Shown piece by piece: positions 12,011 to 25,352 of a DNA stretch of 64,000 nucleotides. Location of the stretch: positions 22,637,001 to 22,701,000 of the forward strand of contig CM062217.1 of NCBI GenBank assembly GCA_031216445.1. Reading direction: 5' to 3'. The stretch's first letter is position 1; every line of letters starts with the position of its first letter. Under the pieces are notes generated by a model that saw nothing but the letters and a program-made list of their open reading frames with translations, was not told where the DNA came from and did not search any database. Both the position numbers and the translations under genes were made by a program. Source of the DNA: Lateolabrax maculatus (taxonomy: Eukaryota > Chordata > Actinopteri > Acropomatiformes > Lateolabracidae).

Positions 12011-13557
12011 ATGAGGCACGGCTCTGTGTGTCACACTCGTGATATGCTGTCTGTGCTGTAACCTGACATGAATGATGTCTACGTGCCTCCGAGGAGGAAT
12101 CTGCTCATGTTGTGTCGCTTGCCCGTAATATTTCTGAGTCTGGCGTGTCTGCGGTGCCTTATGATGAACTTTGTTTGCTGGCTTAGTGTTTCGCATCTCT
12201 TATAATATTCCAGTGATATTTCTAACTTACTTCGTGGCTGCTGCTGGCTGCCTGGACGGAGAGTTGTGTAGTTTATGGAGATGTTATGGGAACGTGTGAA
12301 GTACTGCTCTCACACAGATGCATGAGTTTACACTTCCACGTCACCCTGCTGAAAACACACACAGAGAGAGAATGTAATGGCTCGTTTTCTCACTGTAGTT
12401 ATTGGTGTCATATGTGACAGCCCGCATACGCTTCCAGTGCCATGAAAAGCAACGAGTGCCTTGAATTGCTGCCTCTGTTTTCTCGCTTGCTCAGCTGACA
12501 CTCAAAAATCAAGCTCTTATGGTGACATTAAGCCACTGATTTGAGATATTTCTTTGGAGTGTTCTCCCCTTATTCCCCTTCTGATTATTTTTGCCGTAAT
12601 GAAGTAAGTATTAGCTTCACTTGAGTGATTATTGTAATTACTGAGGGGGGCAGGCGTCCACTCAGGACAGTAGAGCAAGGGATTTGTGTAAAAAAAGGTG
12701 GTGGTTTAGGAGGAGGAGTAATCATGGGGGGGGGGGGTCTGCCTGGTTTCCCTTGTCTTTTCTTTACAAGCTGGACGGTGCCAGTGCCCGTCAACTAACA
12801 GCTGTACGGGGGAGTGTGGCCCTACGAAATAAAGACAGTAAGACTTGTGGGAGAACTTAGTGGAGTCATGTTATAGCCACGTGGGATGGAGGAGCGAGGC
12901 AGGGAGGATGACTTCATATGACCCTTATTGCGCTTGAGGATCTCCGCTCTCTGCTTGAATCTTTGTGTAATTCTTTTTCATAAGGCTGTTCGGTCCGTCT
13001 CTGAGAGCGTCTGTTTGTGCATGTCACCGTGCCACTTGCAAAGATTAATGAAAGTAATCTACTGGTCGAGTTTGAGCGTTGGCACTGAGCAGCAAGTTGA
13101 CATTTGCAGCGTGGAGCGATGCAGCGGGAGATGATGCCGCTAAAAATTCACTTTGCTCACCTTTCACTTTGTGAAATCAACTTCAAAGACCTTCAGCGAC
13201 ACACACGTCCCTTAATATAAATACACATAGTACATTGTATAAGACTGAAGCAGGTTACAAGGAGGTGCATTTGAAAGCCAGTTTGGTTGTCCAAGCTTTC
13301 CTCCTGACATCTGCATTATTCCCGGTCTGAAAAAAAGCCTTGAAAATCCAGTTTTATCCGGGGCAGTTGTAACAAAGACACACACACGCATACACGAACA
13401 CACTCCGCAGCCCTCTGGCCCCAGATGTTAATGCCTCCATTGAGAGAGCCACAGGACTCCTGCCGACTCGATCTCTTCATTGTCGGACAGACAATGGACT
13501 CCACATCCTGACGGCCAGCCTCCTTCCCATCTTCCCTCACACACTCCTCATGCTCCT

Positions 13558-13611
13558 CACACACACACACACACACAAACACAAACACACACTCACACGC
13601 ACACACACACA
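13558..13611. repeat. (CA)n microsatellite, interrupted
   Basis: A CA array with AAAC and TCAC/ACGC interruptions. Open frames translated through it read as histidine-threonine repeats and are not genes. Confidence 0.95.
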
Positions 13612-13900
13612 ATTTAAGAGCACCCAGTCATGCAGACAAAGGAGCACATGCATCATACATAAATGCATGCTTTTACAGTCGGGTTCAGGAACACATGCGT
13701 GCAGGTTCACATACATGGAACAGTTTCACTTAATGGTCTCTTTTATCGCCTATCGTGGCGTTCTAGTACAACTTTGGACAGATGTGGAATTTCTTGAAAG
13801 TTTTTTCTGTTATTTACAACACGTGTTTGTATTTATGTGTGCCCATGTCCCCTCTGGGTGTTGGGTCGGACGTGTGTCCCTGCTGCTGTCCACTTCACTG

Positions 13901-14224
13901 CAGGGCTGCAACGAACAATCACGTCCACACTATATTCGTCCGACGGTTATTTTCTCCATTAATTGTTTTGAGTATAAAATGTCAGAAAATGAAGAGAAGA
14001 AGCCCATCAAAGTTTCCAAGAGCCCAAAAAGACGTCTTCAGATGTTTTGGTTTGTCTGACTCAGTCTGAAACCCAAAGATGTTAAATTTACTGTCATATA
14101 AAACAAAGAAATCCTATATGAGGAGCTGGAAAAAGCTTCTTTTCTTTGGTGCTATTTTAACTGAATTGCTGATTACTGATTCATTTTCTGATGAGCCAAT
14201 TAATCAACCAATCACTTCAGCTGT
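13901..14224. mobile_element. Non-autonomous inverted-repeat (MITE-like) element
   Basis: The left edge CAGGGCTGCAACGAACAATC and the right edge, which reads on the opposite strand as TACAGCTGAAGTGATTGG, form imperfect inverted termini. The interior includes AAAATGTCAGAAAATGAAGA, which matches my memory of a very common teleost element. It encodes nothing; the open frames crossing it (including the end of a 169-residue one) are by-products. The length of about 324 bp suits a non-autonomous DNA transposon. Confidence 0.7.
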
Positions 14225-14364
14225 ACTTGGCCGTCTGTGGCAGTCTGTGTTTTCCTATCTGTGTGCATGTGGGCACATGTGACAAACTGTGTGTTTTGAC
14301 ACCAGAGGGACAACATTGCATCATAGCCGTTACACCGTCACAGCACCACATGTCTCCTGTCTGC

Positions 14365-14393
14365 TGTGTGTGTGTGTGTGTCTGTGTGTGTGT
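14365..14393. repeat. (GT)n microsatellite
   Basis: GT array with one TC interruption. A short CA array lies nearby at 14528-14546. Confidence 0.93.
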
Positions 14394-15040
14394 TTAATTG
14401 TCATCTCTGTGTCACGTGCATCACGTCAATGCAACAGATACTGCGGCCCACATGGCGAGCAGCTGAATGCGCAGTTAACTCCCGTGATAACGGGATGAAT
14501 TCCGGCTCCAGAGCTTCTCATACAGGAACACACACACACACACACAGCGTTCAGCCCGTGTTCATGCAGCTCATGCTATGGTGTTGTGAAATTGCGTGGC
14601 TCTCTAATCACTGACGATAATGTGTTTCGATGGTGGGAGAGAGAGATTTTTTTTTCACATCCTCTTCAGAGCAACAGTTTGCGTGCCAGCTTCCCACAGG
14701 AGGCTTTTTTTTTTAAAAAAAAACATCCTTTTCATTCCACCGACGATTCAAATCCTGCTCTATCTGCTTTTTCTTTTCTTTCAAAACTTTCTTTCAGAGG
14801 CAGATTTGCTCTTGTTCTTTGCCGTTTCAAACGGGTCTGTGTTTCCTGCTGCGCTGAGTTCACATCTCCGGCCATGCCCTCTATGTTCTGATGCTGCATG
14901 AACAGAATCTTTCCAACGTGTTTTTTTTATTTTTTATTTTGATGCTTCGCTGTGTTTGTGTTCAAATGTGTGTTTGTGCTGAACAGAGATACGGTTCATG
15001 GCAGGCCAGATGCAAGATCTGGAGAGGAGAAGCAGATGGG

Positions 15041-15042
<2 letters not shown>

Positions 15043-15083
<41 letters not shown>
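15043..15083. repeat. (GT)n microsatellite
   Basis: An uninterrupted array of about 20 GT units, long enough to be polymorphic. Confidence 0.96.
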
Positions 15084-15086
<3 letters not shown>

Positions 15087-15321
15087 GAGGGGAACAGCGG
15101 GGGGCGGGGTTAGGCTGGACAGGCTGATGTTTAGAGAAGAAAGAAAGGAAGGGGCTTGTTTACAAGACCATCATGTTCTAAATGGGCTTTGGCTGGGTGC
15201 AGGGTCAAAGTGATAGCAATGTTATGTTTTCATGCTTTCACTGCGTATATGACTGCATTATTATTATTATATTATTATTTTAGTTCATTATCAAGGACCA
15301 TATTAGCAATAAAGACAAGGT

Positions 15322-15343
15322 TGTGTGTGTGTGTGTGTGTGTG
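15322..15343. repeat. (GT)n microsatellite
   Basis: An array of about 11 uninterrupted GT units. A short TTA/TATTA repeat lies at about 15260-15282. Confidence 0.93.
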
Positions 15344-16215
15344 ATCAGAGAAGGTGTGATATGTGCACAGCTGTGGGCTCAAAATGACACAGTGACACCG
15401 GAACAGGACGGATCCTTACACATCAGCATGTCATTGGCACATTTATAATGATAGCTTGCCTAATTATAATATTCAGAGATGACGAGGCAACTCACGCCGT
15501 CATTCCTGTTCCATAGTTTGTCAAAATTAAGACCAAAAACCACGAACCCTGTTGCTTCTTCAGGACGTTGCATCTTGTCCTTCCTCCCCGACTTCCTGTG
15601 ATGTGCCCTTATATCTCTTGGTCTTTCCTCAAGAGGATGCATGTGTCGGAAGGCCCTTTTCTTTGGGGGGGTTGATCATTGACCACCTTCCCCTTCCACC
15701 ATCTGCTATTCTGAAAATCTTTTTACCTCTACTGGAAGAACAGCACCCTCTACTTTGTCTAAAGCAATCTGTCTTTGTGCTATAAATCAATCCAGGAGGA
15801 AATATACAGTGGCCGTAAGACAACACAAGCCAATGAAGAAACACATTCACCAGAATGACTGCACATACTGGAATTAGCATGTAGCATGGAATTGTGACAC
15901 AGCTTGTGACTTGCAGATTCTGTATGTACGTGTGAAACTTGTGACCGTGCCTCCTAATTTCGCATGTGTAACATTCACGTGCAGCCTTTTGCTCTAAATG
16001 TGGGATATGTGTTGACAGACACACAGATGCTGTTTGGAGGACGCTTCTTCATTTGCCCGTTAATTGCAGCGTGTCCTCCGGCTCTTCCTTCTCATTTGTT
16101 TACAGAAAGGTTTTCTAATATTGCAAACGCAGCTGTAATTTATTGACGCTAAACTGCTGCAAAAGGCACCGCTAATATAGAATGCAAACTGTGCACAAGC
16201 CGAAACACACGCAAC

Positions 16216-16275
16216 CCCCCCCACACACACACACACACACACACACACCCACACACACACACACACATACACACA
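16216..16275. repeat. Poly-C plus (CA)n microsatellite
   Basis: A C-run leads into a compound CA array with CC and TA interruptions. Minus-strand open frames reading cysteine-valine through it are artefacts. Confidence 0.95.
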
Positions 16276-17467
16276 TCACACAGCACAACCTGCACCCCCC
16301 TCTTGGTGGCTTTAGGGCCTGTTGAGAAGTTTCCATCAGGCAGTGAAGATGGATCCAGAGGGTTTTGGCAGCGGCTGTGATTGCAGTTGTTCCGAGACGA
16401 GAAGCTTTTGCTCTTCTGCAACTTAGCCCTTCCCCCTTTGAGCTCCCTGTCTCTCTCTCTCTCTCATCCTCTGTCTCTCTCACCCGCTCGCACACATATT
16501 TATTTATTTTTTCCTCTCTCTTACTCGTTTCGGCTTAATTCAAGTAGCGTAATGAGGTCATTTTTGCATTGCCAAAGTTTAAGCACTTACCACTTATATA
16601 GCTCAACTTGAATTGAACAGACAAGTGCGTATTTATCCCATTGTGAATGAAAACTATGCCTGTATAGAAGAGAGTAGTATAATCCTTTCGGTGACTCTAA
16701 TAGTAGTGCCAGTACCCCGAATGCCTCAGAAGCAGCCATTATAGATCTGTCTCTCTTTCTCTTAAATCAATTGAGTTAGATTAAATAAAGTCTTATTGGC
16801 ATTGTTGTCAGAAATGTACCTTATTGCCCAAAAGTGCAATACTCTTCTAGAATATAGAACACAAGGCAGTAATAAATATTTGTCACTCTTTGTGAATGAT
16901 GCAGCCCCCCCCTCCCTTTGGGGCAATCAATAAATAAATAAGCCCTAAGGGAGGAAAAGTGTTTCCAGCAAGACTAGTGGAAAATCCAATATGGTGCATG
17001 CTGACGTTCCTGGAGGCCAATCTGTAGAGCAAGTAGAGCTTGATGCATCTTTTCACCCTCCCAACGTGGAAGTTTTGTTTATGAAAGCTTTTCATTCTGG
17101 ACTGTAATTTCCCTCCCGTCAGACGGATCAATGTCATTTTAAAAATGGCAGAATGCACCGGTGAGGGGCATCGCCCAAAACCTCATCACCGTTGTCTGAA
17201 ACAAATGAAGGAACAGATGGAGAGTAATCCATTGCTCTCCCACCATGACGTCAAGGTTTTTTTTTCCGGCACGGCAAACTCTCTATCGGCCTTTACGTGA
17301 CTCGCTCAGAGAGTTACTGGAGGCCTTTAGAAGACGCCTGGTGGAGCTGCTCCGGGTGGCTCGTGTCCTCTGCATTATTTATGAGTGTTAGAACGGAGGT
17401 GGAGGACAGCCCTGACCTGCTTGTTTGTTACCAGCTGACCACTATTGGCCATCTGCTGGCCGCCAGC

Positions 17468-17488
17468 CTCTCTCTCTCTCTCTCTCTA
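17468..17488. repeat. (CT)n microsatellite
   Basis: About 10 CT units, purine-pyrimidine asymmetric. Confidence 0.9.
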
Positions 17489-17703
17489 TCACTATCCATC
17501 TCTGTGTTGCTCTGCTCTCTGCGAATGCATGTGACTTTCCATCAATAACTGGGTTTCCATCCAAGTTTTTATGTAAAACAGGATGCGTATAGTTAGAAAG
17601 GTGAAATTGATTTTTTTGATGACTTGTGATTTAGCAGGGTTCAGTAAAATGAAAAGGAATGACAACACATGTATGTCCAAATGTAACATACAGCAGGTTT
17701 GAT

Positions 17704-17720
17704 GGGGGGGTGGGGTGGGG
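17704..17720 (+). repeat. G-quadruplex-capable G tract
   Basis: The runs are G7, G4 and G4 separated by single T. The first run can supply two GGG columns, meeting the four-run rule with one-base loops. Confidence 0.85.
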
Positions 17721-17910
17721 AAGGTGCTGGTTTATGTCTTAATGTTTTCAACGTTATATTTAATTAAAGGAAAAGTCAGAAAGTTATGAAGCTGGAGTGA
17801 GGAAACGCTTAGCCTAGCTTAGCACTAAGACTAAATGCAGTGGAAAACAGCTACTTCTTAGCTCGCAATTTTCCTGGATACCACCCAAAAAACTGCAACT
17901 CTGCAACGGA

Positions 17911-18340
17911 TTAAAGGAATAGTTTGACATTTTGGGAAATACGAGAGCGGGATGAGAAGATTGATGCCTCTCTGATTCTGTGAGCAGTGCTACAGCCGAG
18001 CGTATCTGGGAATAAAACCTGGAAACACGCAGAAGCAGCCAGCCTGCCATCATGTAGCCCCATTAAAACACTTAACCTTTTTGTACAGAATTAACAAACA
18101 AAATATATATTTCATTAGTGAGCTGTAAAGGCGCTGCTAGGTGGGTTCTGTTACCTTTTGGACCAACTCAGGCTAGCTGTTTCCCCTGCTTCGACTCAGT
18201 CTGCTGGGCTACACTAACCGGCTGCTGGCTGCAGCTACATATTTAGCGTTCAGACACGAGAGTGGTATCGATTTTCTCATCGAACTCTCGGCACGGAGGC
18301 CAACAGAGCTGTTTCCCAGAATGTCGGACTGTTCCTTCAA
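17911..18340. mobile_element. Family A foldback MITE-like element, near full length
   Basis: The left edge is TTAAAGGAATAGTTTGACAT, and the right edge at about 18316-18340 is its diverged inverted copy (CCAGAATGTCGGACTGTTCC). Inside the termini, the GAGAAGATTGATGCC and GGTATCGATTTTCTC segments are also inverted matches, so each arm is about 80 bp. The centre contains CAGGCTAGCTGTTTCCCCTG, shared with the other family A copies. No protein is encoded. The layout fits a non-autonomous terminal-inverted-repeat transposon. Confidence 0.75.
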
Positions 18341-19336
18341 TCAGTCCCTGCAGCAATATCATTTCTCCCTGCTAAATCACTGGAGTTTCATGTTATTGCA
18401 TCTGCATGTCTACAGCAGGATCCATCCCATTAATAGTGATACTTTGGCCATGCGATGTGTTTCTCAGTCAAAGACAGGCGCAGGGAGAGAAATCTTCATC
18501 GTGTCTGATACTTGTCCAGTAATTTCCTCTTCAGATCGCAGCTGGACTCGTCTTTCCTGTTTCATCCTGTTTCCTGGGTCGGCCCAGCCTTGGCTGTGGT
18601 TGAAATTGTAAAGCTGGATTGGGGAGCGTTAGTAATATGCTCGGCCAAAAACCCTGTCAGCGAGCCAACTATGTTTCGGGGGCACCGTGTAAGGTATTTA
18701 GTATGTTTTCTGAGGCCCCAGACGCGCCTGTTCGGCGGCTGCTTGTTGTTGTGTTTGTTCCGACTCAGCAGATGTTTTCTGGCTCAGTCGTCCGCACTTT
18801 GTTTTGTGCACAGAGGACCGCTGGAATTGTTCTCTTTTTTGTTTTTCTGGTTTTGGTGACACGTCAAAGCTGTTTGGACCCAGCGCGAATGCGGAGGTTC
18901 CTATTGTTTACTGTCAGGGGCAGCATTGCTTTGTCTGTGCGTGCATGTGTGTCTTTACTTTGCATAGAGGGTACACCTATGCATATTCAGATCTTGTTTC
19001 TCGCTGTTTTCATGCAGCTTCATCCTGGATAGTGTATGCAAATGCGTATGAGCTACCAGCAGAAGATAACAGTAACATACTGGCTCATGGACTGGATAAC
19101 TGAGAGTGTGTGTGTTAATGTGTGCGTGTGAGTAATGATGCAGATGCAGTGTGCAGTAGGGGTGTGTGTTAAGGAAAGTAGGCCCCTACCCTCCTTTTCC
19201 CCCGTGCTAACCAGAGCATGGTAGTTTGTTTTTATGACAGCCTTTTTTTGGCATTGTTCTGGTCCGTTAGAGCTCGCCCTCCCTACCGTGGGACTGGACG
19301 TTAGTGGGCAGGAAGTGCCGGGAGCGCACAGCTTGA

Positions 19337-19338
<2 letters not shown>

Positions 19339-19370
<32 letters not shown>

Positions 19371-19394
19371 TGTATCCCGCACACACACACACAG
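19339..19394. repeat. Compound (CA)n microsatellite
   Basis: Two CA arrays separated by TACTGTATCCCG. Confidence 0.95.
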
Positions 19395-22300
19395 CCCTTC
19401 CCAAGCTATCGCCCCACACTCACACATAAAGTTTTGAAAGGGCAATAAAAAAGTTGCCCCGCGGCTCGCAGGCTGGTAAGCTGCAGCTTATCCAGGAAGA
19501 GGCTGCAGCCGGGCTAATGGCCTCTCTCCAGGGTAGGCACTACAGAGGGGCCCATCCAGGCTTATCAGCAACAGGAGGGCCCCTACAAGGCTGCCCTCTG
19601 AGCGCTCAGCTGAGGGAGCGTGTGGGAGTAGCTTAGCTTAGGTAGCTGTCGGGAGACTGAGAGCTACCCTCGCTTATTTCCTGCAGTGTTTGTCCAGTGC
19701 TATCTTGGCGGAGCAGGAGAAATGAGTCGTTAGCCCCTCCTGAATGAAAACATAGATGTTTACCCAGTGTAGCACCTCTAATTGGAAATTCAAAGTTAAC
19801 TTAGCGTTGCACTTCCTGATGGAAACTCAGCCTTTCAAGTCTTACTGGGAGGTCAATGCTACCTTTTATTGTGGGAAAATCAATGATAGACCAGTGTGGC
19901 TTTTACTACTAAGCAAGCACTTCTTTTTAGTACCATGGGGCTCTTTTGGCAAGTGTGAAGAGGATGGCAGACAATGTGTGAAATACTGTTTAAATATCTC
20001 CATAGCTGAGGTGTATTTCTGTTCTTTCACTGGAGATGTCTTTGTGAAGAGCCAGCAGGATTTGTAGAATATGATTGAAAGTGAGATGAACTGTCTGACT
20101 AATCAGGTTGGGCCTCATGGAGCCGTGTGTGCCGACTCCGGCGGGGTATGAGCCCATGAGTCACTGCCCCTTTTCCCCATCAGTGGGGAAGCAGGAAGTG
20201 ACACGGTGTTCGCAGCAGCTGCTAACTCTACTGCAGAGAGGTAGTAACCTGTCGCCATTACTGTCGCTTCGCATGAAAGATTTGTTGAACACAATCCTTT
20301 TACTTGCCTTGAATGAAATCTAAATACAGGCTGTACAGTGTCAGATATCCCGAACCTGCTTTTTGTTTTTGTTGACGATGCCACCTCCTCACCTACCCGT
20401 CTGCGTAGAGGTGATGTGATCCTGCAGACAACAAGAATACCACATCCAGTAAATACTCCATGTTAATGGGGGGTCGGTCTGACATATAGCTGGATATTTG
20501 ATCCTGATATAGATTTTTGAGGATGTTTTTACATTGTGGGACGTCTAAGGTTTCAGTCTAAGCTCTGCATTGTACCTGGATTTCTTTTTTCAATGACCAC
20601 AAAAGCTGAAAAACAAGTCTACTCTATGGAAATATTACATTTTGGTGAAGTGCTTTATTCTTCTTACCAGAAAGTTACCTGGATGTAACCCCAGTATATC
20701 ATAAAGTACATAAAGGAATGTAAACACAGTTATTGTGGTGTTTACGATTAAAGCATGGTACATGTTTCTGCTGTCTGGGTGGTGATGTCAACGGGTGAAA
20801 TCCGACGCTGAACTATAAATGTCTCTGATAGCTGCAGCGGCACCACTGTTGACCCCTTGCCTCATGTAAATCCAGCTTCACTGGTTCACTTTCTCCAGAT
20901 CTGCACTTTTATTTAAACGTCGCTGCTGGATTAGCACAGTGCTTGGCTATGAGCGGCCTCACCTCCAGTCCGGCAGCAGGATCTCCTTTGAGCCCAGCTG
21001 TATCAGCAGCTGCAGCTATAATAGTCCTGTTGTTGAGGTGTTGGTCTGGCTTGTGTGCTGGGGAGGGGGCAAAATAGAGAGAGACAGAGCCTGTGTTTGC
21101 CCCCTCGCCCGCCCCCATCCCGCTGCAGACTCACCTTTGACCCCCGGCTGGCTGCACCCCCTCCTCCCCCCCCCCATCTCCTGCTGCTCTTTTCCAGTCC
21201 ACTGCCCTCAGCATGATGCCTGACTGTCTGAGGAGAAGGGCGCAAAGAAAAAGAAGCAAAAGAAATATACTATGTGGGATGAGGCCGCAATAATAAGACA
21301 GAAAGGAGATAAAAGAGGAGAAAGACAGAGATTGGGAAGAATACAAAGGCTGGCAAGAGGTAAAAATAGAGAAAAGTATGCGGGTTGCCAGGTTTGGTTC
21401 ACTCCTTGAGAGAGACAGAGATTGGAAAGCGAGGAAGGAGCCAGCTCGCGCAGACAACAGCCCTGAGAAACCAAGATAAGAGCCGACCAGCAGTCAACAA
21501 TTACACCATCAATTTCCAACCTGGCTTCCACCTTCTTCTCTCACTCTCTTTCAATCTTTCTCATCTTCTGCCTCCTCTGTACATGCTCTTCTTCTCTTTT
21601 CTCCCCTTTAGTTCCCACCGCTGTGCTCCCTGTGTATTTCTGTCATAGAGCTGTCCGTGCGCAGCCTGTTACACACTCCCACACTCTCACATATACTGTA
21701 TTGTGCACCGACACATACATGCCCGCTCACATTCATGCTTTCCAAGCATCCAAGTATCTCCACAGCGTCATGTTGAGCTTACACAAACGGCCGTGTTTCA
21801 AGCTCTGTCACAGAGCACTTTTCAGACAATTAAATGTGTTTTTAAAAGGTTCATGTAGTGAAAGAGTTAGAATTTTTTTCCCCCAAAGATTTGGAACAAA
21901 ATCCTTTCAATCGTTCTGTGGAAAAATGCGTTCAAGTTCAGCTGAAGCCAATTGAAGCTTCACAAGTCTGACTCTGAATCAAGCGGGTATCCTCCAAATG
22001 AATTGTCCTTTAGGTACATCATTTTCTCTTTGTGCTGTGCCTTTGTTGCTGAGCTGAGGCCAAGGGGTAGTACTACCAGAACAAATGTACCCTGAAACGT
22101 CTTATTAACTTCAGCTGAACATTTTGGAGTGATTTTAGCGACCAGCTGTTTCAAAGTAAATGCGGCATGTGAATATCGTATAAAGATAAACTTGAAAAAA
22201 ATCGAACTTATCCTTTATTTCTTCAGTTTATCTGAAAAACACAAATTCACCAAATTAGAGATGCAGGGTTTTTAATGAGCAGAGGCAGTTGCTACTTTGA

Positions 22301-22972
22301 CTTGAGGAAAGCATCTGAATACTTCTTCCACTACTCATGCTTTCATGCACGCATACACACACACACATATGCTCTTTCTCACAGGCTCTCAAACACACAC
22401 TCATAACATCAGACAAATATGGAAGGCCATGTGCATTTTCTCACACACATTCTCACCTGGACTTACACATTCACACATGTACGCATTTGCACGCACTCTT
22501 TCTTATGCTTACACACACTACACATAGTCTGTACACACACACATACACACACAAACAGGCCCTGTGGCATATGGAACAGTTTATCTCACAGTGTTATTTT
22601 TTTTCCCCCATACCTATTAGGCAAAGTCTTTTTTAGGAACACCAGGGAGGAAAGAAAGGCAAACTCTTTATTATGATTTTTTCGCCGGAGGTTAGACCAG
22701 ACGTGAAGAACACACACGCGCGCACACACACAGAGGCATATACACACACAAAAACTCTGGGCCCCCTCTGCTTCTATGCGTCAAAAATCAATAACACGTC
22801 TCTTTAAAAAAAGCTTGAAAACTAATGGAAAGAGACAGTGAGGGAGTGAGAGAGGGATACTGATCAACCCCACCAACACACACACTTACTCCCTTTCCAT
22901 CTTGCTCACTTTGTCTGCTGATTGTGCTTTTTCTTGTCTTCTTTTCTCTTCTCTTTTCTTCTGTCAGAAGTT

Positions 22973-23007
22973 GGATGGATAGATGGATGGATAGATGGAT
23001 GGATAGA
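22973..23007. repeat. (GGAT/AGAT)n tetranucleotide repeat
   Basis: About eight tetranucleotide units alternating GGAT and AGAT. Such arrays often terminate teleost LINEs, but no LINE sequence is evident next to this one. Confidence 0.93.
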
Positions 23008-23098
23008 AGCCTTACAGTAAAATAGAAACAGCAAAAGGAGTTGTGTCAAATTAAAGCGACTGAGTTCAATTGCGCTCCCTTTTTAAAATTCACTGACC

Positions 23099-23138
23099 GT
23101 CCATCCTCCATCCCTCCATCCCTCCATCCCTCTATCCA
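23099..23138. repeat. (CCATCCCT)n short tandem repeat
   Basis: About four to five units of an 8-nt CCATCCCT-type repeat. It lies about 100 bp after the GGAT array and is approximately its reverse complement in composition. Confidence 0.88.
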
Positions 23139-23559
23139 GCCTGTCCTCTCCCATCTCTGCGGCAGAACAGCTCTGATTTGTGTACCAGGATTAAATTCCT
23201 CAAATTTGTCTTTCACTCCCTGTGGGAGAGGACCGTGCTTTTTAATTAATTGATTTTGAAATCAAGTTAGCTGCTGTGTGCGTGTGCGTGGGTGTGTGAC
23301 TGTGTAGTTAGCCGGGTGTGTGTGGCGGAGTGTGTCTTTCTCTCTTTCCCCAACGCTCAGCTGGGTAACAGAGGGGTGGGGTTCTGTGTTTTGCTGAGTG
23401 TGTGCCTGTATCTGTATCTGTGCCTTTGTGATTATCTATAGCCGGAGAAGCTGAAGAAATAAATGTTGATGATAAATCTAAATCAGAGGTATAAAAACGA
23501 CAATTTGTGGTTTCATGCGGGCTTACCCGTCTATTTAAATTTCTTTACTTTTTGATTTT

Positions 23560-23700
23560 TGTGCCAATAAGTGAGCTTTAGACGTTCTGATGGGTGGATT
23601 TTGCTGCCTTTGGACAGAGCCAGGCTAGCTGTTTCCCCTTGTTTCCAGTCTTTGTGCTAAGCTAGCAACTGTTGGCTGTAGCCTTTTATTTATTTGATCG
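23560..23700 (+). mobile_element. Family A element fragment
   Basis: It shares GTGAGCTTTAGA, GCCAGGCTAGCTGTTTCCCC and GTCTTTGTGCTAAGCTAG with the centre and right part of the other copies. The terminal inverted repeat is missing, so it is a truncated copy. Confidence 0.65.
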
Positions 23701-24481
23701 TATATGTGATGTGTGGCTAATAATGATTGGTGCAACAGACCTGATACATCCCGGGTTTTCGAGATCGGGTCTGGAGACATTAAGGCCTAGTCTGATACAT
23801 GCGACGGTCGCAGTCAGTGCTGAGGGATTACTGTTGTTGTGAACAGATACAGACGTGACAAACAGCGCTGAGCTGCTGTGATAAATGGTAATCAGAGCTC
23901 AGAGTGATAACGTACCTCTACATCTCCTCACCAAACCCCCGTCCTCGCTCCCCGGTCGCAACCGACCGGCTGAACAATGTCGCTCCTCCAGTGTTTTTAC
24001 CTCCGGCTGCTAAACCTTTGTTGTTAATAACGCATCGTGTCAGTCGCTGTTTCTTTATCCGTACTCTTTTGTCAAGCTCTGTTAAACATGTAGTAAGATG
24101 TATACAGCCCATGTTAACTCACGTTTGCCAGTTCATCGTGAACACTTAATGGTTTCAAGGTGAAGGCCTACTTTAGAGTGCCACTGCCTCCACATTACAG
24201 TGCTTTTATTTATTGTGAAGCTCATGCAGGAAGTATCAGGTGTAACTTTACACATCTTAGCTAATTGTTGTAAGCATACGGAGTGGGACGGAGAACTGCA
24301 CTTAAAGTAGATCGGAATGATTGGTCGATACCTAATAAGCTTATTAAGGTTATTATCAGCCCTACATCATTTTCTGCTCTAGCAGGGATACAGCAGCTGG
24401 ATGAATCTCTTCATCCTCAGCTTGTTCTGATTAAAATTCTGTTAACAAAATCATAGGCGGGCAAGTCATTGTGCAAGGTAA

Positions 24482-24509
24482 GTGTGTGTGTGTGTGTGTG
24501 TGTGTGTGT
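24482..24509. repeat. (GT)n microsatellite
   Basis: About 14 uninterrupted GT units. Confidence 0.95.
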
Positions 24510-24550
24510 TCACACTCCTTCGTATTTATCAACCATTGTCTCCATTGTGC

Positions 24551-24551
<1 letters not shown>

Positions 24552-24590
<39 letters not shown>

Positions 24591-24596
24591 CGTGTG
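24552..24596. repeat. (GT)n microsatellite
   Basis: About 22 units with GC interruptions near the right end. It is 43 bp from the preceding GT array. A further short array lies at 24846-24864. Confidence 0.95.
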
Positions 24597-25239
24597 ATTT
24601 CTCCCTCTTTTGCAGCTGCATGGACGCTTGCTTTGTCCCACGGAGCTGCTGTGCTGTTGAACGTCTCCCGTATTATGTAGCGCGCACAAAATCGTCCCCT
24701 CTAGGGCTGCGTTCGCCGTCGCTGCGTGCTGCCTCAGCGCTCGTAGCGTATGAGGATAGTGTCGCTCATCGGCGGGCCGCTGTGTGCGTCACAGCGCTGG
24801 TGGTGGATCTGCTGCATGCTGTCAGACCCACGCCGTCTGTCGCATTGTGTGTGTGTGTGTGTGTCTTTTTCTTTGTGTCTGCCTTTGTTTCTCTGAGTCT
24901 GTGTGGCTCTTTCTTTGTGTCTGCAGCCACGAGAGTGTGCCTTAACCTGTGTGATTCTGTATCTCTGTGTGTCTAAATATGATTGTCTATGTGTGTATTG
25001 TACATGCTACAGTGTGCGTGTGTGTGTGAGGGTGTGTCTTTGTCTAAGTGCTTTGTGTCCGCATCTCCTCTAGTCTTATTAATTATATATATCTGCATAG
25101 AGCATGTGCGTGCGTGCGTGCATGTGAGTGTGTGTGTGCATTACCACAGTTGTATGACAGACAGAGCTCCCGCTAGACTTTATTAACAACATTTACTAGA
25201 AACTCTGCTGGGTTTGTCTAAGCTGGGAGATTAAGATGT

Positions 25240-25240
<1 letters not shown>

Positions 25241-25274
<34 letters not shown>
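25241..25274. repeat. (CA)n microsatellite
   Basis: Seventeen CA units. It is the inverted partner of the GT array at 25353-25383. Confidence 0.95.
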
Positions 25275-25277
<3 letters not shown>

Positions 25278-25350
25278 GTACACTCTGACACACACTGACA
25301 ATACTGACTCACAAAGGCACCAGGGGTTTGGGAAAAGAGACGGAGAGCGG

Positions 25351-25352
<2 letters not shown>

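Noticed and set aside
24440..24486. Consensus-like donor CAAGGTAAGTG at 24478
   Set aside because: The only acceptor-like AG upstream (near 24455) lacks a pyrimidine tract and would give a 22-nt exon. The GT array explains part of the match.
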